Assembly (NCBI GenBank): GCA_013365365.1
Contig: JABVXU010000360.1
Span: 1 to 56,799 of the forward strand
Direction: 5' to 3'
Source: Cruorifilaria tuberocauda
Lineage: Eukaryota > Nematoda > Chromadorea > Rhabditida > Onchocercidae
Length of the DNA stretch: 56,799 bases
The number at the start of each line of letters is the position of its first letter. Positions within the stretch are counted from its first letter, which is position 1. This document shows positions 39,931-51,881 of the stretch, piece by piece. The position numbers were made by a program, and so were the translations under genes. The notes below the pieces were generated by a model that worked only from the letters and a program-made list of their open reading frames with translations, had not been told where the DNA came from and ran no database searches.

Positions 39931-42872
39931 TTTCCTTTTCGCTTCATCTCTTTTCATCAATTTAATTCAATTAATGCTCATCTTTTCATCTAAACAATCT
40001 CTAAAAGATTATCAAGAATAATCAGACAAATCTGGTGGAAAAATGTTAAACGAGGAAAAAGAATGGAAGGAAAAACAATTATCTTATAAAATTCCACAAA
40101 TAACATTTATATATTACGGAAATGAGAAAAATGAAATGACCTAGAAGTTATAATTAACAATGAAACAGTAAAATAAAAACATTGAATCACATTAAATGCT
40201 ATTATTTGGTAAAGAATTGAGATTTATTTATGCTTATAAATTGAAAATGAAATTTAGTGAATCATAATAAATCTCAAACTATTGCTGCTAACTTCTAAAG
40301 TGATAATTTGTAAAGTGATAATTTTGTAAAGTAATAATTTTAGAAAAGTTAAGTTAATAAATAATTGCGATCTTTCTGACATGATTTTTTCTTTATCAAA
40401 TGAAATAATTATTACGGCATGAATTAATCGTCTCGTTTCTACCGTAACGGAAATGATTAAAAAATAGGGTACATATTAGATCCTATTAATCGATATTTCA
40501 AAGTTCCATATATTAAACAATTAAAATCTATTGTGATATGCTCTTGTAGATCAATGAAATATTGAATGCTTCCGACACATAACAATGTTTCAATTAAAAT
40601 AATTCAAATTGAGAAAAATTTCCAAAGCTTGTTTTTTGCGGGTACTATTTCGAAATATTATTAAAACGAAGTAAAAATCATGAAACTACGAAATTAGTAA
40701 GCGTTTTTTCACCATCACTATCATCGCATCGATAGCCATGGAATAAATGAGTGTTTGCTTGATAAGTTTATCATGGCAAGTTGATAACAAAGTACAGTGT
40801 CCCAATGTCAATATCAAACGTATTTGCGATAGATCACTTTCAAATTTCATTCAAAATCAGAAGTTTTCAAAGTTTGAAACTTCGAGCTTCTATTTGCAGA
40901 TAGAAAGTGCTACCTTTTCACCGGAAATTTAATAAACAAATAGAAAATTTTTCTCGTAAAATAGCAATACCTAAATGGAAATTATGGACATTTTAATAAT
41001 CAAATAACAATAATAGGAATGTTTTTCAAACCAATCAATTTACCATTTCTTTTTCTTTATCACATTTCCATTGAATTTCCAAATGTGAAGTGTTGTATTT
41101 ATCATTCACTCATTAATAATCACAAAAGAAAGTTTTTAAATGCAAAGTCGGATTTGTTTCAGTGAAAAGTACGCACAAAATTACATTTTATCAATCACTT
41201 GCAAATAAATGTTTTGCGCAATTAAAAATATCGAAAACGAAATCAAAAAGATTAACAGACTTTGAAGATAACATGAAAACGATGAAGCGTACGTGGAATA
41301 ACGTAGAATATATGTGAATAGTTGGAAGCAAGAATCCGTGTTGTGTATTTACTCGAATTCGAGATATCAAATGTTCGGAAATCCTTAACGATCGTTCCAA
41401 ATATTCGTCACGACTTGTCCGCTTCATTTTCATCTTTTAGAAAAATATGCTCATTCCTAAAGAAATCATTCAACTAGATTCGCTTATAATAATAAAGTAT
41501 TATTTTTCAAAATGAAATATATTTCAGACAACAGCCATATCGATAATAACGGTAAAAAATAAATATTTCACGAGAAATGATATAAAATTAACTCATAGGA
41601 CATTGGAATGCATGAAATAATGATCTAATTGAAATTATGAAAAAGAAATTATAATGAACATGGAAATGCAGAATTAATACTGTCAAAATATAGGAAAAGT
41701 TAAGAGTGATATCTGCAAATAAATCATAACATTAATTGGTGGTATGAGAGTTGAATTATTTTAAAAAGCATAATTAAGCTCAAATAAAATTAGAATAGAG
41801 TAAGTGCATATGATGACTGAAATATCTTCTTGGAATTGAAAGAAAATTGAAAGAGAAATAAATAAATGGAAATAAAAAATCAGAAAACGAAATGCTTCAT
41901 AAATTGTGTTTCCTCATTTATTTCGCTAATTAATCCGAAATTTTTTTTAAAAAAGCGAAAAAAGGAAAACAATCAATTCTCAATTTCCTGTAATACAATT
42001 CTTAAAGAAAGCAGTGATGAAATATAATATTGAATTTGAAATAAACCTTTCAAGTTTAAAATTTCAATAATTTGTCCATCCAGCATGGTGACAATAATCG
42101 ATGGCTGCTAATGAAATTTAAAAATTTAAATCCACTTGCAGCAGATTTAAACAGTTAAAGAGTATTTTAAATCACATAACGAATTATGAATTTTTTCTGC
42201 AGTTACAAAAGTTCATTGTTTCACATATAAAATACCAAAAAGGAGTCGTTTAGATCGAACTCTTTCTTATTTTTCCAATCTTAGTCGAAAACTCAGATTT
42301 GACAAAATGTTTTGTGGCTGGTAACGGTTCCTTTCCTAAAATAAAACTATTTCGAAATACGTTTGAATTCAGTCATAGTTGTAAAAATTCGCTAATGATG
42401 TCATGAATTCCATCAAAATGATAAAAAAGAAAAACAGAAGCATGATGGAAAAAATTTTTCTCAATTTTTTTTCTCAGCTTATATCATTTTTTAAATTTCA
42501 ATTTTAAACTTTAATGAAAAGAAAAAAACAAAAAAAAAACATACTGCACTTTAATTGCCGTTTATTTATAACATCTAAACTAAGAAGTTCTCGAACTGGT
42601 AACGATCGATTATCACGATTCATCGTCAAAACAATGGTACTTGGTATGCTTGCTTCCACTTTTCGATTTCTGTCCAGTTTCACTGAACGATTATGCACCG
42701 TATCGGTGAGAAAGTATTTCAATGCTAGATATATAAAATATTTTATTATTTGCGATAATTATATTATACTGAAGATGATTTTAATGAAATATTAAAACTT
42801 AATACTCATCTAATATTCTTTCATCATCAATACTTGTGGAAACAATAAAGAAGAAGAAAAGAGAGCAACACT
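39931..42872. other. AT-rich intergenic region
   Basis: No gene could be supported. It should hold the promoter of the DRAM-like gene at its left end, where two acceptor-like sites (TCTTTTAG, TTGTTTAG on the minus strand) lie within about 80 bases of the start codon and could serve trans-splicing. The right end probably contains the 3' UTR of the zinc-finger gene. The short open frames near 40747, 41191 and 42514 have no splice context or resemblance. Confidence 0.45.
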
Positions 42873-45800
42873 TTAAGAAAAACTGATAAATATTACAACT
42901 TTGGAATTAGTAATACATGGTGCGATGTCGACACTATCAAAATTAACTGATTTCACTGTTTTCAGCAAACTTTCATCGTTTCTCGCACATTCAGTATTTT
43001 TTATCATATTCTTCAAAATTTGATTTGCTAATATCATTGACTGATCATTGTTTGTTGCAGTAGTAGTTGTAGAAACTGAGATTGAGATTGTTTCTGACTG
43101 AGATAATGAAGGAAGATGTAATCCTGTGATATCAGTAGTTGGTGAAATAATCCCTGAACAAGATGTAGATGATTCGTTCGATAAACTGAAAATAACTATA
43201 TGACATGATATTTTAAAATTCATATTGAAACCAAAAATTTCAATGCAATCGAGTTGAATGCTAAGGAAAAAAACAAGAAAAATAAAGCCTAAAGTTATTT
43301 TTCACTTTTAAATAAACGAGAAACAAGTAAAAACTAACACATTACGCAATTTTTTGAGTAATTCATCACCTTTCATTACCATTAGATCTCGTTCTTTCTT
43401 TGACAATTCGGTATGCTTGTAATTTAAATGTGCAATCAATCTGCGATATTCGAATATATTGTATTTGCTAGATGAATATTTAAATTATGGGATTAAATTT
43501 AACTTCTTCGATATTAAAAGGATATGTAAATAAATGGAAGCTGTCCTATGATTCATATCAAAGCATGCTATCAATTTTCTGGAAGCAATTGATAAGATTA
43601 CTAAAGTATTAATTAAATATTAATGAAAGCTGAAGAATTAGAAAGTTCCAATAATTAATCACTTTTCATTTTTATGTAATGCTAACAATAAGGCCTTAGT
43701 TAGCATAATATGGAATTAAAATGATTAAAGAGGGAGTAAAAAGTCCCAATAGAAGAATAAATTAATTTATTGCAAAGTATATTCCAATTCGATTCCATGT
43801 AGCACAATGATGAAAGTGTACTTTCGCTTCTCCGAGTATGAATCCAAACAACCATCGATTGTACATCGATATGGATTGTTAGCTCGCTTATGTTCAATAG
43901 CATGACGTGTTAACATACAACGATTTTTAAATCTTAATTAAATATTTATTAAATTTAAATAACTCATTTCGTATTCCTGATGAACATTTTGGCTAGCAAT
44001 TTTTTTTTGTTGGCAACTTTCCTTTTTTCATTTTTTGTTCTTTTTTTTCGTCATTTTAAATAAGTAGAATGGACAACAATTAAATAATTCCTGAATATTA
44101 TAAAACACTTGCTTTTGTCCACATTTCTGACAAGTTAATGCCATCATTTTCTGAAAACTTGACATCTGACGTCGACGTGTACTTTCCGCAAGTAATGTTG
44201 TCACGTTATTTGACGCAAAATCTTTTGTATCCTCTAGTGAAATTTGCTTAAAATTGAAAATTAATATTGTCTTCGTTTTCTGTATAAGGTATGATAAAAC
44301 GACAACAGGAATTGGAAAACTTACATTCGTTGAGAAATCAGAAATTCCTTGCGATAAACTTTCCGTGAGTTGTGGATCATCCTGAAGATTAGTAACGCCA
44401 TTATTTTCTTGTCCAATATTTTCACTGTTTGGAGTACTAGGATAATGTTCCCAATGACAGTCATTTTTCCATCTTCTCGTCCTTATCGTATTTGAAACAA
44501 CCCCCGTTGAAATTAAATTGTCATCCTTAATGAATCATAATAATCGATTATCACCAGTAATACATAATATGGAAAACTAAAGCAAAATTTCAAGTAAATA
44601 AAAATGAAAATTTTTGGGCAAATCAAAAAATCCATTTTTTTACTTGTTCTTCTTGTAAGTTTAATTTTGAGATTACTATCTGATAATTAAATTTTTAATG
44701 AAAATCGAACAAGAAAGTACTTCAGACCTCAATTGAAACAGTTCCCAATCTAACAACACTTGTTGCGCCATCATTTGTTAAGTCCTGTTCCTAAAATTCA
44801 AAATTTTTAAAAACGAAAAGACGATGTTATAAAAATTACTCCATCTAGTTATTTTCCCTATTTTCAACCTCATGTTCCAAATCACGACAAGAATTGATGC
44901 TTTTCGGTGAACATAACGACGTATCGGGATTGGATGATGCATCATCATTTATGTTCCAATTAAGATCAACATGTGGGAAAGCTGTAAAACAGTTAATTTG
45001 ACAAAAACTTTTCAAGAGACATTTCTCAATGAAAAAAAGGAAAGAGTTATTAAATGAACGAAAACATACTTGTACTTTAATTTGTAATTTTGAAGATAAT
45101 TTTCTCAATAAGCATAACCTTTATTGAAACTGTGCAGAAAAATATTCTCAGTTCAATCTCAGTTTATAAAGTAATCTAATCTGAAATCTTACCATATGTG
45201 ACGATTATCACCTTTTCCTTTTCTATCGACGCAATACATGATCGAAAATGATCATTGACCATTTGTGATATATCTTCATTTGAATGTGAGCTTTTTAAAT
45301 GAATTATAAAGCTAAAAGTAAAAAATTATATCTAAAAGATCGATAATATTTGAAAAATTTTTTCTAATGAAAAAATTTTTTTTTGACATTAGAATTATAA
45401 AAAAATCATTATCAAGATGGCTTATAAGAAAAATTGAATTAATAAGTAAATTAAAACAAATATAATTAACCTTTGTAATGTAAGTATATAGGAGTCACAA
45501 AATGAACATTTAAATGATAAAACATGCGATGTTACATCCTGCAACAACTCTATCATTTTGAAAATGATTAACTAAATTTAATTCAATAATTGGTGATAAT
45601 TCCATTTCTGTAAAATAGTATTATATTAAAATTTTTCCTATCAAATTTTCTTCCAAGAATAATCCATTACAAGAATTGTTTGCATGATACCTTATTGAAC
45701 GGTACATTTAATGAAGCCGGTTTAATCACTTCACGATTTTTCGTCCTCACGAACCGTATATTTGTTTCTGCTAAATGTGGAACCGAGTCTCTATCACATC

Positions 45801-46219
45801 TTAACGTTTTATTATCATACTGAAATCATGGATGAAATATCCAACAATATTTAGCATTTCTTGTGGTATATAAGATATACATAAAGCACAGCTTGAAAAA
45901 AAAATGTTATGAAAAAAATTATTTCTCAATTTATCCGATGACATGATATCACTGATATCACATGAATCTACATGATTTCAACTATGACAACATACCTTTT
46001 GCAGTTTCATCATCCATTTGATATTAATTGCAGGCCTGAACAAGGAAAAAAATCAAGTTTTGTAAATTTTCAAAAAAAGCTATATTCTATCAACGCTAAA
46101 TGATTAAAATCGAATAATTTGTACAAAGTGATATGCATCAAATTAAAATGTAAATTTAAAAAATTTAAGATTTTACTTTGTATTAAGCGATGATTCACTT
46201 TCTTCACCATCACTGATCA
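42873..46219 (-). CDS. C2H2 zinc-finger protein, three fingers, unidentified
   Basis: Putative nuclear nucleic-acid-binding protein; I do not recognise the orthologue. Phase-consistent exons in minus order: 46177-46219, 45996-46035, 45691-45819, 45471-45571, 45193-45311, 44869-44981, 44728-44790, 44325-44525, 44113-44246, 43822-43932, 43346-43440, 42873-43195, about 490 residues. Finger 1 spans 45471-45571 and 45193-45311 (CSFCDSYILTLQSFIIH then a second His, X2-12-4). Fingers 2 and 3 follow in tandem: CQKCGQKFKNRCMLTRHAIEH, and CTIDGCLDSYSEKRKLIAH with a closing His. Each is completed only after splicing, which supports the model. After finger 3 comes a charged, helical-looking stretch (ELSKKERDLMVMKGDELLKK) and a Ser/Thr-rich tail. 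The intron between 44113 and 43932 has a GC donor (GCAAGT). The start is uncertain: the first exon listed has no usable in-frame ATG, so either an exon lies further upstream or translation starts at the Met pair in 45996-46035. Confidence 0.75.
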
Positions 46220-46290
46220 CTGAGTATATCAATCAATCATGCTAACCTGAGGAGGTAAATTTTTCCGCAAAGTGATAAACAAAAGATTAG

Positions 46291-46336
46291 ATGAGGGAAG
46301 AGAGAGGGAAGAAGAGGAAGAGCGAGAGAGAAAAGA
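46291..46336 (+). repeat. purine (GA-rich) tract
   Basis: Forty-six bases are almost all A or G, with repeated GAGAGAGGGAAGAAG-like units and single T and C interruptions. It lies just upstream of the first recognised exon of the minus-strand zinc-finger gene, so it may be part of its promoter (a GAGA-like tract) or an untranslated stretch. Confidence 0.7.
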
Positions 46337-46421
46337 TCTTTTGAAAAAGAAATCGATCAACAAGTTATTAATTAGAAGTGTCTAAAAAAACCCAAAGAAA
46401 TTGCTTTATAAAGTCACTCAA

Positions 46422-46601
46422 ATGATTATTTCCAATAACCTCAAACAAATCCTCTTCGTCCTTCTCCTAATGTTGCTTGATCACGTGTTACCTATTGTAT
46501 GCTTACGTGACATTTCATTCATTCACCTTACGCACGTCGACCAATCAGGAAGTATCTCCTTCAATTCCCAAAGATCTTTCACGACAGAGAGAAATAATTA
46601 G
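46422..46601 (+). CDS. small open frame with signal-peptide-like N-terminus
   Basis: ATG at 46422 opens a 59-codon frame ending at a TAG. It begins MIISNNLKQ and is followed by a strongly hydrophobic run (ILFVLLLMLL) and then a polar tail rich in Ser, Thr and His. That shape suits a small secreted peptide or a first exon encoding a signal sequence. No acceptor-like site was seen close upstream, and the same bases carry promoter-like motifs for the divergent zinc-finger gene, so it may equally be a chance frame. Confidence 0.22.
   Translation: MIISNNLKQILFVLLLMLLDHVLPIVCLRDISFIHLTHVDQSGSISFNSQRSFTTERNN
46482..46545. promoter_or_regulatory. cluster of CACGTG, TTACGTGA and CCAAT motifs
   Basis: A palindromic E-box CACGTG (46482-46487), a TTACGTGA element (46503-46510) resembling bZIP sites, and CCAAT (46541-46545) lie within 64 bases, about 260-330 bases upstream of the first recognised exon of the minus-strand zinc-finger gene. 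CG-containing palindromes stand out in this AT-rich DNA. The promoter role is inferred from position. Confidence 0.35.
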
Positions 46602-49313
46602 AAGTAATTAAGCAAAAAAAAAAAACCTAAGCCAAGTGGTCCTCTAATTTACCAATTTCGCAAAAATTTTATCAAAAATCCCATCGTTTTTCAAAAAAAA
46701 AATTATTCATAGACTAATTTAAAATTAACATTTCTAGCCAAAATTCAATTCCAAATTCGTTTGTGCTATCAACCGTGCGATTAATTAGTTTGATTAATGA
46801 ATTATGGGACGAAAACATTTGGAATGAAATATCGGAAATATTATATAATGATTAGTACAAATGAATTTGATGAAATGAATTATAGTGTGATACTTATTGA
46901 TATCATCTATTAATTGCAAATAATATCGGCAAGGCATTATAATTCCATAATTAGACTGATCGAATTCAATAGAGAAAATTCCTTTTTTTAAGTCTTAATT
47001 TAATTAATAGAATTCAGTGCTGTTTTGTTTCTTATATGATTAATGAGTGATGAATGATAAAGAAAGTATATATAAGTATTAGAATACTTTCTAATAACAA
47101 CGGAATTTAATGGAACTTTTCAAAGAGTACGATGATTGTAAACAGATTGGATGCTATAACGACAATCAGATGTAAGACAACAACAAATCACTTTATCAAA
47201 TATTGGATACATATAACAGAAAAATTGAAGGTAGACTCGTCAAACTGGTTACTGATAACAAATAATTATCAATGGTACGAGCATTTCTTCAGCTTGAATA
47301 GTTGAATAACTTTGTATAGAAATCTGTTTTTATCAAAAGATTGAAATGAGATCGACTGCACCGATTAAATTCCGAATTTGAAATATTTGGAAAGAATTCC
47401 AAAATCACATTTAGCTTCATGCGTGCTTTTCTTCCTCTATCTTTTCAGGATTCATCAAATATTTGCAAAAAAGTGTCAAAAAAACTGACTGATCTTTCTC
47501 TCCTTCTTTCCATCATTTAAAATTCTAATTCAAAAATTTATATTGCTAACAGTGAGTAATTAATCATCATCTTTTAGGAGTATACGAGAACTAGATAATT
47601 AGCATTTTGAAATAAGAGAAATAGGGCCTACTTTTGTTCGTACTGCTATGAAATGAAATGTCGATTTCCATTTAGTAACTATGTACTTTTTTATGAAAGA
47701 TTAATAATTGTTTTGCTAATAAGGAAATTAATTAATGTGAAGAACTGTTTAAGTGTACTGGAAGAAATGAACTAATTCATGAGAAATTCTAAACAGAAAA
47801 AACTCAGAACGGAAAGAGTTGTGATAGACTTTGGAGAAAAAACAATGGAAAAAACATTCACCTTAATCTTCTTCAGTCCTCCTGCTGCCTTTCCATACAT
47901 TTTCCTGATGTGTCGTCGACTATTTACATATTCAATACATTTATATCTCAACATGAACACGCACATACACAGACGCACGCACGAACGCACATATGCACGC
48001 ACATACGGACGCACACATAAGAACAGATAGAACGTGCGACTGCTGCAGATATCCATCCATCAGCCTCCTCGACGATTCTCATACCTGAGTGGCCAGTCCG
48101 GAAAGAGCGGAGGATGGGTGGCGGGGAATGAATCGATAAAGAAATTTGCATAAGCTCTGCCAGAAGCATTCCATACAACTATTTGATAATACTAAAGCAT
48201 TCTCCATCTTTCCTTCAAATCAGTTTCAACTGCTTACCTTCTTCTGTATTGGAAATCATATTCTCTTCTGTATTTGGAATGATAATGTTTGATCTGTTAT
48301 TTTATAGGGATTAATCATTATATTTATTCTATTTTATTACTGGAACTGTACTCTCTGATTAAACTCTATTTTATGCTGGGATTTAAACGAGAAAAACAAA
48401 AAAGAAACAAATTGGAAATGGAATTATGAGATGACCACTTCCCTAAAATTCCTGTTCAATCTTATGAAAAAGAAAGAGAGATGAAAAAATGGGAAAAATT
48501 CCAGATTTTATTCTAAAGTTTCTTTCTTTTGTTCTTTTCTAGATTTACTGCAACATTTAAAATATAATGGTTGAGTGGAGGAATTGTGAAAAAACGAACG
48601 GAATTTTCTTTTCAATAACAATACATCAATTGATCATATCAAAAAAGAAAAGAAAAAGAAAAAGTTAATTTAAAGCTTGTATTTATATTCTCATTAACAT
48701 ATCTTGCAATGGAATTGTCATATGATCCATGATAAACAAGCATATAAACAAACATAGAAGCAATAAAAACTTGATGGAAAATTGATATTTATTGAATATA
48801 ATAATGAAATATTTCAAGCAGTTTTTCTGCAGTTTTGATGATAATACCTCTGATACCATCACAAAATCAGTTTTAAAATCTAATCAAAGTAACATTCCTG
48901 CTTTCATAGGCATCTTGTTCTCGAAATTGCTAATTAATAACGGGAGTGGCATATAGATTGATAATCATCTTCCCTTTACTCAATTTATGTGCTATTGATA
49001 TGAACAATCATGCGTAAAAGCCATCTGCAAATTTTCAACCAATAATTTTAATATTTATCAAATAAGCATTGCAAAATGTTTCTCTATTTTCTATAATTAA
49101 AAAATCATTTAATTGTTTTTCGAGTAATCCATTAGAAAGCTGATTTGTTAATCAAAATTGATGTTCGATATCATAAATCTGCATGCAATTGATCAATAAT
49201 TTAACAATGTAGCATTTGTTATTTTTCCCTCTTTTACAGTTTTCATTTTGTTTTTTAATAAAATCAAGAATTGACTACAAAATATGCAGCTTCTGAAATC
49301 TTTAACATTCCAC
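46602..49313. other. intergenic region with a GC-richer island
   Basis: No gene supported. Most is AT-rich. The segment 47940-48165 is an exception: a CGCACA-type repeat followed by about 120 bases of GC-richer, non-repetitive sequence containing CCACTCAGGTATGAG on the minus strand, which resembles an exon end with donor. The right end, towards 49313, should contain the 3' UTR of the gene at 49314-51881. Confidence 0.4.
47955..48019 (+). repeat. degenerate ACGCAC/ACATAC tandem repeat
   Basis: About 65 bases are built from CGCAC, ACATAC and GACGCAC units (for example CAGACGCACGCACGAACGCA). It reads as Cys/Val or Arg/Thr strings in open frames on both strands, which I take to be artefacts of the repeat. 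Confidence 0.75.
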
Positions 49314-51881
49314 TTATCCTCTTCGAAACATTACCTCAGGCCACAATGTAAATTGTGGATCGTTGAACCATGGCACAAATATACCGTCAAAAGTTTTACC
49401 GAAAAAGTTTGGCTTCAATGGAATCAGTGGCGGCATAGTATTTGAATTGTGTCGTGAGATCTTTTCAAAACCTAACATTGGACGAACTGTTTCTGATGTT
49501 GAGGAAGTAATACCCCTAGTGATAATATTGGAAGAAGTAGTAGTGGTGATAGTCGTAGTAAAAGTAGTAGTAGTAGTAATAGAAGCAGTAGTGGTAGTAG
49601 CATTAATAGCTGAATAAGTACCGACCACAATCGTAGCAACAGTATTACTAATTGTAGTTGATAATAATAAAGGTGGTGAACGAGTTGTAGTTGCGTGATT
49701 TAAAGTTTTCGATGCTTTAGGCGATGCAAAACTCAATATTACGGCATGTGACTTATTATCAAACTCAAGTGACGAAGTAGACGACGATAAGTATGATAAT
49801 GATGATTGGATAGCAGGCGGAAATGTATGATTTGATATTAGCGTAACTGATGCAGGATTGAGCAACCGATGAGCTACTAATGGTGATTTCGATTTATTAA
49901 AAGTAATTAATTTATCGATTCCTTTATCAAAATTAATTTTTGAACGAGCCGTATAACGTGTAATGGAAAATGGTTGGTATGCTTGTGTTACTGAAATATT
50001 TGGCAATTCTTTTTCACTGTTTGGTGACAGTACCGTTACGAGTAGTTGAAAATTTGCACTTGTTGTTGTCGATTGAAGTTGAAATAATTCCTCTTTTTTG
50101 TTTATCAGCGTTTCATTTTCAATTGCCGATTTTCGAAGAATTTTTCCGTTTTTATTGCATCCCTCATTAATGCTTATCACAGCACTTGATTTCCTCGTAC
50201 CGTTTAATTGATTTTGATTTTCGGTATTTCCACTATTCACCAGTGGATGGAATTGCCTGTTCCGGTTAAATTCTATGATTCCTTCCTCATTCCGAAACAT
50301 TTTATGATTGGACTTGAAAGAGATTTCAAATGGAAACTTTGCTGAATTTGTCGCCACGTCACCTCCATCTTCGTTCTCATTACTCAAATTTTCTTCTAGC
50401 GCAGGCGCGGCAGCATTGGCTTGCAAACGTGACATCAATATTGGACTGATGATACTTATTGTTTGTGGAAAGGCAATGTAAGCTGGCTTTGTTGTTGTAT
50501 AGATGTTGCGCTTAGATGAAAAGTTATTAGCAAATTGATGTAATCGAAAATTAGCATCTCCGGAATTGTCTATTAATGTCGTCTGCTGAATAGGATTAGT
50601 GTTATATTTCGAAAAGTTGAGATTCATATATTGCACAAATTCCTTAACCTTTCGAATTTCCCTCTTTAAGCTATCAATATCTTTTCTAACTTTCAAAATT
50701 TGGTTAAAAATTTCCGTATTGCTACGAAACAATCGTTCTCTCGATTCATCAGCGTATGTTTCAGAATGAAATTCATTTTCATCATCAATAAAAACATTTG
50801 AAGATTTATTATTTGGCAATCTATGCGGTGTTTCAATTGCTTCTATATTGATTATCTTATTAGGATCATTGTCAGTAAGATCGATAGTAACTCGTCCGAC
50901 ATATCCACCATAACGATATTGTCGATCTTGTGTTAACATCGAAATAGGTGTATTATTAATTATTGTAGCATGGATGTCTTCAGTATTGTTAACATTCACT
51001 TTAATATGAATATCCGTTATTGCTTCATCTGAAATTTACTCATTTAATTTTATCTTTATCATTTTAACTCTTTGAAGTGAAAATTTGATAAGCTCAACAT
51101 AACTCCATTACATTTTCATTTTCACATAGCTTATAATTGTTCTTCTACCACTACTGGAGATTTGCACAAAAAAGTATTTCCTACAGTATCCATTACAGGC
51201 TGCCGTATCTTACTGATCTGAAGTGCCAGTGTTAATCGTAATATATTAATAAGGTGAGCTAAATTTATTCGGAATATATTTGGTCTATCAGGAATCAGGT
51301 CTTAATTAAATTAGGCATCCATTAATATTTATATCATCACCCTTCCACTTTTTCTGATAACAATAAGATGTCTGAAATATTAAAGCACAAAAAAAATTTG
51401 ACAAAAACGAAAATCAAAACAAAAAAACATGCATATATAATGAACCAACCATGCGGGATAACAACGCGTGTTCCGTTAATATCATCTCGGATCGTATATT
51501 GACTTGTTTTTTTGTCGTAAAACAGCGAACGTTGGGTAGGTCGAACATCCCGGATTGATTTGAAACGATTTTTATAAAAAATCCTACTTGGAATGGGATA
51601 TAATTGCGTTTTACCCTGCTCACTCATATTTTGACGTCGTTGTTTTTTTTGTTGCTGCCATTGCTGTTGTTGTTGTTGTTGTTGTTGTCGTTGTTGTTGT
51701 TGCCGTAGTAGTAGTTGTTGTTGTTGTTGTAGCTGTTGTTTTTGCTGCTTCGTTTGCGGCAGAAGAAGCTCGTCATAAATTGGGTCAGCCAACAAATGCC
51801 CATTTGTATTCCAAGCATAATCCGATAAAAATGTTGTATGCGGGAAAAAATATTGCCCAATTTCAATCTGATGATTGGTAG
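49314..51881 (-). CDS. Gln-rich, Thr-rich protein of unknown family, 5' end missing
   Basis: Two exons joined in phase: 51450-51881 and 49314-51028, about 715 residues to the stop. I do not recognise the family. In order: an N-terminal segment with FFPHTTFLSDYAW and ADPIYDELLLP; a glutamine tract (about 51630-51760); a basic segment; a folded-looking stretch with RYGGYVGRVTIDL; a probable coiled coil (ILKVRKDIDSLKREIRKVKE); a long low-complexity part; a run of Thr/Ser (about 49540-49680) like a mucin-type O-glycosylated stalk; and a compact end with FVPWFNDPQFTLWPEV. There is no in-frame Met before the Gln tract, and the acceptor at 51882-51888 (ATTGTAG) needs an exon further upstream contributing one base of a codon; I could not find it. 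An extracellular role is suggested by the Thr-rich segment but no signal peptide is visible in the part seen. Confidence 0.7.
51645..51755 (-). repeat. CAA/CAG tract encoding polyglutamine
   Basis: On the minus strand the exon at 51450-51881 has a run of Gln codons broken by Leu, Arg, Trp and Lys. On the plus strand it gives a spurious Val/Ala-rich open frame. Confidence 0.9.

Noticed and set aside
43141..43195. Acceptor TTTTCAG at about 43188 for the last exon of the zinc-finger gene.
   Set aside because: With the good donor GTAATG of the previous exon it gives a short alternative tail; the acceptor CATATAG at 43196 keeps the long Ser/Thr-rich frame and is preferred.
47948..48178. Cys/Val-rich minus-strand frame resembling a small cysteine-rich peptide.
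   Set aside because: The cysteines come from the CGCACA repeat read in one frame; no independent support.
51588..51881. Plus-strand Val/Ala-rich open frame.
   Set aside because: Antisense shadow of the glutamine tract in the minus-strand exon.
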